From: Gammaproteobacteria bacterium UBA6173 | GTDB lineage: Bacteria; Pseudomonadota; Gammaproteobacteria; Pseudomonadales; Pseudohongiellaceae | NCBI GenBank assembly: GCA_002422225.1 | Contig: DITX01000188.1 | Coordinates: 1 to 30,039, forward strand | Length of the DNA stretch: 30,039 bases | Reading direction: 5' to 3' | Part shown: positions 17,350 to 26,541 of the stretch, piece after piece | How the letters are laid out: each line of letters opens with the position of its first letter | Numbering within the stretch: position 1 is the first letter of the stretch | Notes under the pieces: generated by a model | The model's input: the letters and a program-made list of their open reading frames with translations, nothing else | What the model was told of the DNA's origin: nothing | The model's database searches: none | Position numbers and translations under genes: made by a program

Positions 17350-17928
17350 TTATCTGCGGATCAGCGACAGGAACTCATTGCGTGTATTCTGGCTGTTGCG
17401 AAACGCTCCCAGCATGCATGATGTAGTCATCACTGAGTTCTGCTTTTCCACACCGCGCATCATCATGCACATATGCTGCGCTTCGATAATGACAGCTGCG
17501 CCCGCCGCATCTGTCTTCTGGATGATGACTTCGGCAATTTCCTTGGTCAGGTTCTCCTGAATCTGCAAGCGCCGGGCATACATATCTACAATACGTGCGA
17601 TTTTGGACAGCCCCAGTACCTTACCTTTGGGCAGATAGGCCACGTGACACTTTCCGATAAATGGCAACATGTGATGCTCGCACATCGAATACAATTCGAT
17701 GTTTTTAACGATGACCATTTCCTCGGAAGAAGAGGGAAATAATGCGTTGTTGATCACCTTGTCAACGTCCTGTTCGTAACCGCGCGTCAAAAATTGCATG
17801 GCTTTGGCGGCACGCAGCGGCGTATCCACCAGTCCCGGACGGGAAAGATCTTCGCCAATGGCGGCGATAATGTCACGATAAGCGTGTTTCATCGTGTTCA
17901 GGGACGATTCGTTTACAGGTTTGGTCAT
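17350..17928 (-). CDS. folE: GTP cyclohydrolase I (FolE type)
   Basis: FolE converts GTP to 7,8-dihydroneopterin triphosphate, the first step to folate and other pterins. The 192-residue length is standard. The zinc ligands are visible as Cys83 and His86 (SMCEHHMLPF) and Cys154 (EAQHMCMMMRGV), and the substrate-site stretches VDTPLRAAKAM, KVLGLSKIARIVDMYARRLQIQE and TTSCMLGAF are present. It is the only minus-strand gene between mfd and trpB that appears intact. It is divergent from prmB across 102 bp that hold a dyad-symmetric element. Confidence 0.97.
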   Translation of the reverse strand: MTKPVNESSLNTMKHAYRDIIAAIGEDLSRPGLVDTPLRAAKAMQFLTRGYEQDVDKVINNALFPSSSEEMVIVKNIELYSMCEHHMLPFIGKCHVAYLPKGKVLGLSKIARIVDMYARRLQIQENLTKEIAEVIIQKTDAAGAAVIIEAQHMCMMMRGVEKQNSVMTTSCMLGAFRNSQNTRNEFLSLIRR

Positions 17929-17959
17929 GGCAGGCAGAGAATCCGGATAAAAGGCCGAT

Positions 17960-17982
17960 ACCGTACGATATCACTGTACGGT
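17960..17982. promoter_or_regulatory. Dyad in the folE-prmB divergent intergenic region
   Basis: ACCGTAC (17960-17966) and GTACGGT (17976-17982) are perfect 7-bp inverted arms around a 9-nt spacer. The element lies about 32 bp upstream of the folE start and about 48 bp upstream of prmB. It could be a regulator site for one or both genes, or a stem in the folE leader. No regulator is assigned. Confidence 0.35.
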
Positions 17983-18030
17983 CGTAAAGTAATTTTTGCC
18001 GCGCTGGCAGCATAAAACGATGGTAAAAGC

Positions 18031-18921
18031 ATGAATGTATTGCAATGTGTGGAACAGTTGGCGACACGATTCGAGCAGGCCGACCTGTTTTATGGTCACG
18101 GCACTGACAACCCCTGGGACGAAGCAGTCTATCTGGTGTTTACCGTGCTGGGTGTTGCGTTTGAACAAGACTTACAAGATAGCAGCGCCACTGATGGGCT
18201 AGTGACACGTGAGATCGGCGTGTCTGAGCTGACAACCATTCAAACACTGGCAGAACAACGCATTCAAGAGCGCGTGCCCATCGCGTACCTTGTTCATCAG
18301 GCATGGTTTGCCGGTCTGCCGTTTTATGTGGATGAGCGTGTACTGGTGCCGCGTTCACCAATAGCGGAATTGATTCTCAGTCAGTTCGAACCCTTGTTAT
18401 CAACACCACCAAAACGGGTACTTGATCTTTGCACAGGCAGTGGCTGTATCGGTATCGCCACGGCCTTGGTGTTCCCGTCCGCGCAGGTTGATCTGGCGGA
18501 TATCTCCGCAGATGCATTGATTGTTGCGCAGCGTAACATTGAACAGCATGGCGTAGAGGGCAGGGTGCGGGCTGTTCAATCCGATCTGTTCAGTGGTTTG
18601 CAGGGCAGCTACGATCTGATTGTCAGCAATCCACCTTATGTTTCGGCGGAAGAGGTGGCTGAACTGCCTGCAGAGTACCGTCATGAACCGGAATTAGGAT
18701 TGGTATCAGACGATGATGGATTGGCGATACCGCTACAGATTCTGCGCGAGGCGCCGGCGTTTCTGAGCGAAGAAGGCATGTTGATTCTGGAGCTCGGTTA
18801 TAGCTGGGAATTGCTCGCACAGCGTTATCCAGATTTGCCGGTACTCTGGCTGGACTTTGAGAGTGGTGGTGAAGGGGTGTTTGCGATCACGCGAGCAGCG
18901 CTGATTCGTGCGGAATTGTGA
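18031..18921 (+). CDS. prmB: Ribosomal protein L3 N5-glutamine methyltransferase PrmB
   Basis: PrmB methylates a glutamine of ribosomal protein uL3 using S-adenosylmethionine. The 296-residue protein has the SAM-binding motif LDLCTGSGCIGIA (131-143) and the catalytic NPPY (200-203). The preceding LVPRSPIAEL reads as PrmB; PrmC, the release-factor enzyme, usually has LIPRPDTE at that point. The N-terminal helical domain has the expected length. Upstream of ATG 18031 only a weak ribosome site is visible. It lies 47 nt before aroC, a pairing common in gammaproteobacteria. Confidence 0.95.
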   Translation: MNVLQCVEQLATRFEQADLFYGHGTDNPWDEAVYLVFTVLGVAFEQDLQDSSATDGLVTREIGVSELTTIQTLAEQRIQERVPIAYLVHQAWFAGLPFYVDERVLVPRSPIAELILSQFEPLLSTPPKRVLDLCTGSGCIGIATALVFPSAQVDLADISADALIVAQRNIEQHGVEGRVRAVQSDLFSGLQGSYDLIVSNPPYVSAEEVAELPAEYRHEPELGLVSDDDGLAIPLQILREAPAFLSEEGMLILELGYSWELLAQRYPDLPVLWLDFESGGEGVFAITRAALIRAEL

Positions 18922-18968
18922 ATTCGTGTACAATGTTCGCCTTTTCCAGACAGGCGGAATTCTGACAG

Positions 18969-20054
18969 ATGCCCGGTAACAGTATTGGCAGCGTGTTTAC
19001 AGTCACCAGTTTTGGCGAAAGCCACGGCTTGGCGTTGGGCGCAATTATCGACGGCTGCCCACCTGGCCTCGCGCTGACTGAGGCTGACCTGCAACACGAT
19101 CTGAATCGGCGCAAACCCGGTCAGTCGCGTTTTACCACGCAGCGCCGTGAAGATGATGCGGTTAAAATTCTGTCGGGTGTTTTTGAAGGTGTCACAACAG
19201 GGACGCCCATCGGTCTGTTAATCGAAAACACAGATCAGAAGTCTAAAGATTACAGCAACATCAAAGAGTTGTTCCGGCCAGCACATGCGGACTACACCTA
19301 TCAGCAAAAGTACGGTATTCGTGATTATCGTGGCGGTGGACGCTCGTCCGCGCGCGAAACCGCAATGCGTGTGGCCGCAGGTGCGATTGCAAAAAAATAT
19401 CTGGCGCAACATTGTGGTGTGCTGGTACGCGCTTATCTGAGTCAGCTCGGCCCGATTAAAGCCGAAACGCTGGATTGGGATCAGGTAGAACAAAACGCGT
19501 TTTTCTGCCCTGACGCCAATAAGGTGCCGGAGATGGAAAGCTATATGGCTGCCCTGAATAAAGAGGGCAATTCCATCGGTGCAAAAATTACTGTGGTCGC
19601 ATCTGGTATGCCAGTCGGGCTGGGTGAGCCGGTGTTTGATCGCTTGGACGCTGATATCGCGCATGCTTTGATGAGCATTAATGCAGTAAAAGGTGTAGAG
19701 ATTGGTGCGGGGTTTGAGTGTGTGACTCAAAAGGGTACCGAGCACCGGGACGAAATGACGCCACAAGGTTTCCTTTCCAATAATTCTGGCGGCGTACTGG
19801 GTGGCATTTCCAGCGGTCAGGATATTGTGGCGCATATTGCGCTGAAGCCGACGTCAAGTTTGCGTATCCCTGGCCGTTCTATCGATGTTCATGGCAATGA
19901 GGTGGAAGTGATCACCACCGGCCGCCATGACCCTTGTGTGGGTATTCGTGCGGTTCCAATCGCCGAAGCCATGCTGGCGATTGTAGTGATGGACCATTTG
20001 CTGCGTCATCGTGCACAGAATTATGATGTGCGTAGTATGACGCCTAAAATATAG
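18969..20054 (+). CDS. aroC: Chorismate synthase
   Basis: AroC eliminates phosphate from 5-enolpyruvylshikimate 3-phosphate to give chorismate, using reduced FMN without net redox change. Chorismate is the precursor of tryptophan, whose trpF and trpB lie at the end of this window. The 361-residue length is typical. The signature stretches are VTSFGESHG (His19), FRPAHADYTY (His106), YGIRDYRGGGRSSARET and GGISSGQDIV. The ATG at 18969 follows the sequence CTGACAG, with only a modest ribosome site. There is no terminator-like stem between aroC and leuC, but the 67-bp gap is very AT-rich and could hold a leuC promoter. Confidence 0.98.
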   Translation: MPGNSIGSVFTVTSFGESHGLALGAIIDGCPPGLALTEADLQHDLNRRKPGQSRFTTQRREDDAVKILSGVFEGVTTGTPIGLLIENTDQKSKDYSNIKELFRPAHADYTYQQKYGIRDYRGGGRSSARETAMRVAAGAIAKKYLAQHCGVLVRAYLSQLGPIKAETLDWDQVEQNAFFCPDANKVPEMESYMAALNKEGNSIGAKITVVASGMPVGLGEPVFDRLDADIAHALMSINAVKGVEIGAGFECVTQKGTEHRDEMTPQGFLSNNSGGVLGGISSGQDIVAHIALKPTSSLRIPGRSIDVHGNEVEVITTGRHDPCVGIRAVPIAEAMLAIVVMDHLLRHRAQNYDVRSMTPKI

Positions 20055-20121
20055 ATAAAAATCAGATAATACAAAAAGATATAGAATTCACTTAAAGTTA
20101 AATAATTAGTGGGATGCATTC

Positions 20122-21561
20122 ATGTCTGGTAAAACCTTATACGACAAACTCTGGGAATCACATCTGGTCAAACAGCGAGATGACGGTACGGCGCTGATCT
20201 ACATTGATCGACAGTTGATCCACGAAGTGACTTCGCCACAGGCGTTTGAAGGGCTGCGCTTGACCAGCCGCAAGCCGTGGCGCGCTGATGCTAACCTAGC
20301 AACGCCAGATCATAATATTCCTACAACCAAGGCTGAACGCAGCCGGGGTCTGGACGGTATTGTTGATCCGGTATCACGTATTCAGGTGCGCACGCTGGCA
20401 GACAATTGCCGCGAATTTGGCATTACTGAGCTCGACATGGATGATATCCGGCAAGGCATTGTGCACGTCGTGGGTCCGGAGCAGGGCGCTACGTTGCCTG
20501 GCATGACTATCGTCTGTGGCGACTCGCATACGTCAACGCACGGTGCTTTGGGTGCGTTGGCGCACGGCATTGGTACCTCGGAAGTTGAACATGTGATGGC
20601 AACGCAGTGCCTGATACAGAAAAAAATGAGGAACATGCTGATCCGCGTGGATGGCAAACTTAATCCCGGTGTCACTGCCAAGGACATCGTGCTGGCCATC
20701 ATCGGCGAAATCGGCACAGCGGGCGGTACCGGTTATACCATCGAGTTCGGTGGTGAAGCGGTGCGATCACTGAGCATGGAAGGTCGCATGACCATCTGCA
20801 ATATGGCGATTGAAGCGGGCGCGCGCGCCGGCCTGATTGCTGTTGATCAGACCACTATCGATTACATCAAGGGTCGGCCAATGGCGCCTCAGGGTGAGTT
20901 GTTCACCCGCGCTGCCGAGTTCTGGAAAACGCTGGTCAGTGATGCTGACGCGCATTTTGATCGTGTGGTTGTGTTGGACGCAGCCGATATTATCCCTCAG
21001 GTCACCTGGGGTACTTCACCCGAGATGGTGGCACCAGTGACAGGTGTGGTACCCGATCCTGATCAGGAAAAAGACCCGAGCCGCGCGGATAATATCCGTC
21101 AGGCACTCAAATACATGGGCCTGAAACCCGGCACTGCCATCAAAGACATTCAGCTGGATGTGGTGTTTATCGGATCCTGCACCAACTCACGCATTGAAGA
21201 CCTGCGTGCTGCTGCCGCTGTTGTAAAAGGCCGCAAAGTCGCCAGCACGATTGAGCTGGCCATGGTTGTGCCCGGCTCTGGTCTGGTGAAACAGCAGGCG
21301 GAAGCGGAAGGGCTGGACAAGATCTTCACCGATGCAGGTCTGGAGTGGCGTGAGCCCGGTTGCTCAATGTGTCTGGCAATGAATGCCGACCAGTTGCCAG
21401 CGGGCAAACATTGCGCGTCAACGTCCAACCGCAACTTTGAAGGTCGTCAGGGTTTTGGTGGTCGTACTCACTTGGTGAGCCCGGCTATGGCAGCGGCAGC
21501 AGCCATCCACGGTCATTTTGTGGATGTGCGTGACATTCTGCTGGAACCTGCGCGCGCCTGA
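20122..21561 (+). CDS. leuC: 3-isopropylmalate dehydratase large subunit
   Basis: LeuC and LeuD together isomerise 2-isopropylmalate to 3-isopropylmalate in leucine synthesis. The 479-residue protein carries the aconitase-type [4Fe-4S] ligands Cys353 (GSCTNSRIEDL), Cys414 and Cys417 (PGCSMCLAMN). Active-site stretches ATPDHNIPT and CGDSHTSTHGALG are present. The ATG at 20122 follows GGGATGCATTC. The upstream 20055-20121 stretch is markedly AT-rich and probably contains the promoter, but I could not pick out one convincing -35/-10 pair. leuD follows after 84 nt. Confidence 0.98.
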   Translation: MSGKTLYDKLWESHLVKQRDDGTALIYIDRQLIHEVTSPQAFEGLRLTSRKPWRADANLATPDHNIPTTKAERSRGLDGIVDPVSRIQVRTLADNCREFGITELDMDDIRQGIVHVVGPEQGATLPGMTIVCGDSHTSTHGALGALAHGIGTSEVEHVMATQCLIQKKMRNMLIRVDGKLNPGVTAKDIVLAIIGEIGTAGGTGYTIEFGGEAVRSLSMEGRMTICNMAIEAGARAGLIAVDQTTIDYIKGRPMAPQGELFTRAAEFWKTLVSDADAHFDRVVVLDAADIIPQVTWGTSPEMVAPVTGVVPDPDQEKDPSRADNIRQALKYMGLKPGTAIKDIQLDVVFIGSCTNSRIEDLRAAAAVVKGRKVASTIELAMVVPGSGLVKQQAEAEGLDKIFTDAGLEWREPGCSMCLAMNADQLPAGKHCASTSNRNFEGRQGFGGRTHLVSPAMAAAAAIHGHFVDVRDILLEPARA

Positions 21562-21645
21562 TTGAGTTAAAAAGTGATTTAAAACAGTGAGTTTAAACAC
21601 AGTCGTCTGAGCAAGCATCAGACTTACAGAATTGAGTGACACGAT

Positions 21646-22290
21646 ATGAAAGCATTTACCGTACATACCGGCCTGGCCATGCCACTGGATCGCGCAAACG
21701 TGGATACCGACTTCATTATCCCCAAGCAGTTTCTGAAGTCGATCAAGCGCAGTGGTTTTGGTATCAACCTGTTTGATGAGCACCGCTACCTTGACAAAGG
21801 CGAGCCGGATTCTGACAACAGCCAGCGCCCGCTGAATAAGGATTTTGTGCTGAACCAGCCCCGTTACACAGGTGCCAGCGTGCTGCTGGCGCGTGAGAAC
21901 TTTGGTTGTGGCTCCAGCCGCGAACACGCGCCGTGGGCGCTTGATGACTATGGATTCCGTGTGGTGATCGCCCCCAGCTTTGCGGATATCTTTTTTAATA
22001 ATTGCTTTAAGAACGGCATCCTTCCTATTGTTTTAGATAAAGAAGTTGTTGATGCGCTGTTCAAAGAGGTAAATGCCGCTGAAGGTTACACGCTCATCGT
22101 GGACTTGCCAGCGCAATCCATCACCCGACCCGATGGCTCCGTCATTCATTTTGAAGTGGACGCGTTTCGCAAGCATTGCCTGCTGAACGGTCTTGATGAC
22201 ATCGGCCTGACCCTGGAAGACGCAGACGCCATCAAAGCGTTTGAAAGCCAGTGGCGGGAAAAATCACCCTGGTACTTCACGGCTGCCTGA
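21646..22290 (+). CDS. leuD: 3-isopropylmalate dehydratase small subunit
   Basis: LeuD is the swivel-domain subunit of isopropylmalate isomerase and confers substrate specificity. The 214-residue product starts MKAFTVHTGLAMPLDRANVDTD. It contains the conserved ENFGCGSSREHAPWAL stretch at 84-99 and IIPKQFLKSIKR near residue 24. In many relatives leuB, the next enzyme of the pathway, follows directly; here only 42 nt separate leuD from asd, so leuB must be elsewhere or missing. Confidence 0.98.
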   Translation: MKAFTVHTGLAMPLDRANVDTDFIIPKQFLKSIKRSGFGINLFDEHRYLDKGEPDSDNSQRPLNKDFVLNQPRYTGASVLLARENFGCGSSREHAPWALDDYGFRVVIAPSFADIFFNNCFKNGILPIVLDKEVVDALFKEVNAAEGYTLIVDLPAQSITRPDGSVIHFEVDAFRKHCLLNGLDDIGLTLEDADAIKAFESQWREKSPWYFTAA

Positions 22291-22332
22291 GGCAAGCCTG
22301 ACCGGGGAATTTAATACGGGAGTTTAAGTGTT

Positions 22333-23349
22333 ATGAAAAAGTACAACGTCGCGATAGTAGGCGCCACTGGCGCCGTGGGCGAAGCCCTGATCAGCATTCT
22401 GGAAGAGCGTGATTTTCCGGTCAACGAACTGTTCCCGCTGGCCAGTGAGCGCTCAGCCGGTAGCAAAATCACGTTTCGTGGTAAGTCGATCACTGTATTG
22501 AATCTGGCCGATTTCGATTTCTCCAGAGCGGAAATTGGTTTGTTCTCCGCTGGCGGCAGCATTTCAGAAATCTATGCACCCAAGGCGGGCGCGGCCGGTT
22601 GTATCGTGATCGACAATACCTCACATTTCCGTTACGACGCGGACATTCCGCTGGTCGTACCTGAAGTGAACCCAGAGGCGATTGCGCAATACAAGAACCG
22701 CAACATTATCGCCAATCCGAACTGCTCCACGATTCAGATGTTGGTGGCACTAAAGCCTATTCACGATAAAGTGGGCATTACACGCATTAACGTGGCGACG
22801 TATCAGGCCGTTTCTGGCACCGGTAAAGAAGCTATTGAAGAACTGGCCGCGCAGACTGCAGCATTACTGAATGGTCGTGATGTCGAGACCAAGGTATATC
22901 CCAAGCAAATCGCGTTTAATGTGCTGCCTCAGATTGATGTGTTCATGGAAAATGGTTACACCAAGGAAGAGATGAAAATGTCCTGGGAAACCAAAAAAAT
23001 CATGGATGAAAGCATCGAGGTGAATGCCACTTGTGTGCGTGTGCCGGTGTTTTATGGTCATTCGGAAGCGGTGCATTTTGAAACCAAAACACCGATCAGT
23101 GTTGAGGAAATCCGCGAATTGTTGAGCAACGCCCCCGGTGTGGTGCTGATGGATGAGCGCGTGGCGGGTGGTTATCCAACACCGGTAACCGATTCTGCTG
23201 GTAAAGATGCGGTTGCAGTGGGCCGTATACGCAAAGACATCAGTCATCCCAACGGTATTGATATGTGGATAGTGGGTGACAATGTGCGTAAAGGCGCGGC
23301 GACCAATTCTATACAGATCGCTGAAGTGTTGATAAAAGACCACCTTTAA
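22333..23349 (+). CDS. asd: Aspartate-semialdehyde dehydrogenase
   Basis: Asd reduces aspartyl phosphate to aspartate semialdehyde with NADPH, the branch point toward lysine, diaminopimelate, threonine and methionine. The 338-residue protein has the NADP-binding motif GATGAVGEAL at 10-19, the catalytic cysteine in ANPNCSTIQM (Cys131), and the acyl-enzyme region VATYQAVSGTGKEAIEEL. It ends WIVGDNVRKGAATNSIQIAE, typical of the family. The asd-fimV-truA order is conserved in pseudomonads and relatives. Ribosome site GGGAG lies about 11 nt before ATG 22333. Confidence 0.97.
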   Translation: MKKYNVAIVGATGAVGEALISILEERDFPVNELFPLASERSAGSKITFRGKSITVLNLADFDFSRAEIGLFSAGGSISEIYAPKAGAAGCIVIDNTSHFRYDADIPLVVPEVNPEAIAQYKNRNIIANPNCSTIQMLVALKPIHDKVGITRINVATYQAVSGTGKEAIEELAAQTAALLNGRDVETKVYPKQIAFNVLPQIDVFMENGYTKEEMKMSWETKKIMDESIEVNATCVRVPVFYGHSEAVHFETKTPISVEEIRELLSNAPGVVLMDERVAGGYPTPVTDSAGKDAVAVGRIRKDISHPNGIDMWIVGDNVRKGAATNSIQIAEVLIKDHL

Positions 23350-23365
23350 TTAATACTCGCGGACA

Positions 23366-23392
23366 CACCTTGTCTAGCGGAAGCACCTTGTC
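23366..23392 (+). repeat. Two 9-bp direct repeats upstream of fimV
   Basis: CACCTTGTC occurs at 23366-23374 and again at 23384-23392, with an 18-bp period, in the 61-bp asd-fimV gap. It may be a tandem regulator site or chance; the fimV ribosome site (AAAAGGAAA) follows. Confidence 0.35.
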
Positions 23393-23410
23393 CGATAAAA
23401 GGAAATAAAA

Positions 23411-25741
23411 ATGGCCAAACGCTTGCTGCCCGGTATTGCTGCGCTGTCTTCATTGACGATGGCGCTGCTCACCATGGCGCAGGCCGAGGCTGTTGAACTG
23501 GGCAATATCACCTTGCAGTCAGCCAGCGGACAACCGCTGGTCGCCACCGTGCAATTGGCGGATGTCGAAGGCCTGTCGGCCAACGACATCCGCGTCAGCG
23601 TTGCGTCCCAGTCCGATTTTGATCGTTTCTCGCTCGAACGCTTGGGTGCTCTGGATAGTTTGCAGATATCTGTGGATTTGTCCGGCACGTCTCCGGTGTT
23701 GCGATTGAGCAGCCCGTTAAGCATCAACGAACCCTTTGTCAGTCTGGTTTTGGATACCCGTTGGCCCGCGGGTCGTATGTTGACTGAATACACGATACGT
23801 CTTGAATCGCCGGCATTCAGCTCGCAAACGGGTACACAAAGTTCTGTAGCGCCCGTCAGATCTATGAACGTTCTGCAGGCGCCTGACGAACCACAAACTG
23901 CTGAAAGCCCCGCTGTTGTGACGGCGCCTGAAACAACGGCTGCGCCCACGCAGTCTGCCAGTGTGTCGTCACAGACCAGCACGCCTTCGGCAACTGCAAC
24001 AGCTGCAACAACAGCTACAACAACAACCGCCAGTGCCACCACCATTTCCAATGCCAGCACAATTACCGTCAATGCCGGCGACACTCTTTGGGAGCTGGCT
24101 TTAAGAGTGCGGCCAGATGCGTCAGTATCGGTACAACAGACGATGTTGGCGTTGCAGAGCATGAACCCCAACGCATTTATTGGCGGTAATATCAACCGGG
24201 TACGGCGCGGCGAAATACTGCAAGTGCCCGAACTCAGTGAAATCCGACGCATCACGGCGGCCGAAGCCGTGGTCGAGGTAACCCGCCAGAACAGACTGCT
24301 GGCCAGCGGTGCAGCCAATGTGCCGGCACAGCCGATTGCTGCCGCGCCATCACAAGCGCCTGCCGGTGCCAGTGCTCAGGGTGAACTGCGCGTTGTCACT
24401 GTTGATGAACAGGCCGCGGAACAACAACCCAATGCCGCTGCGGCGGGCAATCAAACCTCGCAGAATGCTCAGCAGATTTCTGATCTGGAAGATCGTATTG
24501 CAGTGCGAGAGGAAGATCTCGCACGACTGGATTCTGAAAACAACGAGCTTAATGCCCGTTTGTCGATGTTGCAGCAACAGATTGCCTCTGCGCAGGAACT
24601 CATTCGTTTAAGAGATCTTGAACTGGCCAGAATGCAACAGACCTTGGCAGAGCAACGCGCTGCCGAAGAAGGCGCACAGGCTGAAGCGCCAGAAACAGTC
24701 ATCACCATGGCACCTGACGCCGGGCCGGTGCAGCGCTTTATCCAGATGATTACCAGCAATACCTGGGCGATGCTCGGTGTAGTGGCGACATTGATTTTAC
24801 TGTTGGTCTTGGTGTTGATTCGACGCAATCGCGCAGCGGCGGAAAACGAAGCCAAGATCAATGCGCGCAATGACGACGGCATGACCTTGGGTAACGAAGC
24901 CGACGAGCTGTTGTTCTCCCATGTCGCTGAGGCTGCTGCCGAGTCGGAAGAGCGCAGCAAAGATCAGGCAAAATCCGCGCAATCAAGCGACAATACCGAC
25001 CAGGAGTCAGAGTTTGCAGCGGTGATGGCCAGTGCGGCCAGCAACGCTTACCAACAAGTTGATGAGCAAACTGAAACCATCGCTGACATTCAAGACAAGT
25101 CAGACTCCGATGATGATTGGCAACCTGCAGATCTGACGGAAGACGAAGCATCTGCTGACGTGGTGTATGACGATCGCTTTGAGTTGGATGATACTGGCTC
25201 AGATGAGCCGCATGAGGTTGATAGAACTGAGTGGAATAAACCAGCAGTATCATCAAAGGCCACCAACGAGCTTGTCGAAGATGACACCGGGTATTCCGTG
25301 GAGGATACCGGCGCTGATCTGGATTGGCCGGATGCTGAGTCAGACCACATAAACAATAGCAATGAAAAATCCGCAACAGCATTTGATGAATTTGATATCA
25401 GCGCTGTCGTTGCTGAGGCTGAAACGGTAGCATCTGAAACGGTAGCATCGGAGCCTGTAGCCCCAAACAAAACCTCGTCACGTGTTGCTGATGACTTTGA
25501 TGATCTGGCTTTTTTACCTTCTGAAGATGATTTTTCAGATCAGGCCGATATTGATGATGAAGATGAAGAAGACTTTAACTTTATGAGTGACGCGGATGAG
25601 GCAGCGACCAAACTTGATCTGGCGCGTGCCTATATCGATATGGGTGATGCCGACGGCGCACGTGAAATTCTGGAAGAAGTCTTGAGAGAAGGTACGGAAG
25701 TACAGCGAGTGGAAGCAAAGGATTTGCTGGGACGGCTGTGA
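23411..25741 (+). CDS. fimV: FimV-type pilus assembly / polar hub protein
   Basis: FimV proteins are inner-membrane, peptidoglycan-binding hubs needed for type IV pilus assembly and twitching, and for placing polar proteins. The 776-residue product has a signal peptide (cleavage likely after residue 27, AQAEA-VELG). The conserved FimV N-terminal domain spans about 28-135, followed by a Thr/Ala/Ser-rich linker (about 165-218) and a LysM domain (217-273, TVNAGDTLWELALRV). A coiled coil (about 355-422) and one membrane helix (about 451-470) follow. A very acidic cytoplasmic region (about 480-725) leads to the C-terminal FimV/TPR-like domain (ATKLDLARAYIDMGDADGAREILEEVL). The short tandem ASETVASETVASEPVA near residue 675 is a local repeat. 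The stop codon overlaps the truA start. Confidence 0.95.
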   Translation: MAKRLLPGIAALSSLTMALLTMAQAEAVELGNITLQSASGQPLVATVQLADVEGLSANDIRVSVASQSDFDRFSLERLGALDSLQISVDLSGTSPVLRLSSPLSINEPFVSLVLDTRWPAGRMLTEYTIRLESPAFSSQTGTQSSVAPVRSMNVLQAPDEPQTAESPAVVTAPETTAAPTQSASVSSQTSTPSATATAATTATTTTASATTISNASTITVNAGDTLWELALRVRPDASVSVQQTMLALQSMNPNAFIGGNINRVRRGEILQVPELSEIRRITAAEAVVEVTRQNRLLASGAANVPAQPIAAAPSQAPAGASAQGELRVVTVDEQAAEQQPNAAAAGNQTSQNAQQISDLEDRIAVREEDLARLDSENNELNARLSMLQQQIASAQELIRLRDLELARMQQTLAEQRAAEEGAQAEAPETVITMAPDAGPVQRFIQMITSNTWAMLGVVATLILLLVLVLIRRNRAAAENEAKINARNDDGMTLGNEADELLFSHVAEAAAESEERSKDQAKSAQSSDNTDQESEFAAVMASAASNAYQQVDEQTETIADIQDKSDSDDDWQPADLTEDEASADVVYDDRFELDDTGSDEPHEVDRTEWNKPAVSSKATNELVEDDTGYSVEDTGADLDWPDAESDHINNSNEKSATAFDEFDISAVVAEAETVASETVASEPVAPNKTSSRVADDFDDLAFLPSEDDFSDQADIDDEDEEDFNFMSDADEAATKLDLARAYIDMGDADGAREILEEVLREGTEVQRVEAKDLLGRL

Positions 25742-26535
25742 CTGTGATGACCCGATACGCGCTGGGTATTGAATATAACGGCGCTTCTTTTTCTGGCTGG
25801 CAACGACAACTCTCGCCAGCGCTCCCTACCGTACAAGGCATTCTGGAAGAGGCGTTGGCCTTTGTTGCTGATTCGCCGATCGCATTAAGCTGCGCGGGTC
25901 GCACCGATGCCGGTGTTCACGGCAGTGGTCAGGTTGTGCATTTTGATTGCCCCGCAGTTCGCAATGAACGTGCCTGGGTTATGGGTACCAACACGCGTTT
26001 GCCAGCTGAAGTACGCGTGCAGTGGGCGCGGGTGGTACCGGATGACTTCCATGCTCGTCATTCGGCATTGAGTCGTCGTTATCGTTATGTCATCTATTGC
26101 GGCAAGGTGAAACCTGCTGTGCTGATCGCTCAGTTGACCCATATTCCTGAAGCCTTGGATGTTGAGTTGATGCATCGTGCCGCGCAATGTCTGGTGGGTG
26201 AGCATGATTTCAGCGCGTTTCGGGCGGCTGGCTGTCAGGCCAACACGCCGGTGCGTGAGGTCAAGTTTGTTGACGTGCGCAAGCAGGGCCGGTTTATCGT
26301 GCTGGACATTGAGGCGAATGCTTTTTTGCAGCATATGGTTCGTAATATTGTGGGTAGTCTGTTGCAGGTGGCGATGGGGCGGCAGTCGCCTGAGTGGCTT
26401 GCGCAGGTGTTACATGAGCGTGATCGGACCTTGGCTGGTGTGACGGCGCGGCCGGATGGTTTGTATCTGGTTGGGGTGGAGTATCCGGAGCGGTTTGGGT
26501 TGCCGGTGTTGCCTTACGGACCTGTTTTTCTCTGA
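25738..26535 (+). CDS. truA: tRNA pseudouridine(38-40) synthase TruA
   Basis: TruA makes pseudouridine at positions 38-40 of the tRNA anticodon arm. The catalytic aspartate is in CAGRTDAGVHGSGQVVHF, and GIEYNGASFSGWQRQ, DFHARHSALSRRYRYVIY and NAFLQHMVRNIVGSLL are characteristic. The GTG at 25738 overlaps the fimV stop by 4 nt (GTGA), suggesting coupled translation; ATG 25747 gives MTRYALGIEYNG and is an equally good N-terminus. In many relatives trpF follows closely, but here a 2.4-kb accessory stretch intervenes, starting within a few bases of the stop codon (TGA TAG). Confidence 0.97.
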   Translation: MTVMTRYALGIEYNGASFSGWQRQLSPALPTVQGILEEALAFVADSPIALSCAGRTDAGVHGSGQVVHFDCPAVRNERAWVMGTNTRLPAEVRVQWARVVPDDFHARHSALSRRYRYVIYCGKVKPAVLIAQLTHIPEALDVELMHRAAQCLVGEHDFSAFRAAGCQANTPVREVKFVDVRKQGRFIVLDIEANAFLQHMVRNIVGSLLQVAMGRQSPEWLAQVLHERDRTLAGVTARPDGLYLVGVEYPERFGLPVLPYGPVFL

Positions 26536-26541
26536 TAGCCT

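Noticed and set aside
18922..18968. Promoter before aroC (TACAAT)
   Set aside because: The -10-like hexamer has no acceptable -35 at 16-18 nt and the gap to prmB is only 47 bp, so co-transcription is equally likely.
23374..24318. 314-residue minus-strand open frame opposite fimV
   Set aside because: It mirrors the Thr/Ala-rich linker of fimV (long Val/Ala runs) and has no recognisable domain.
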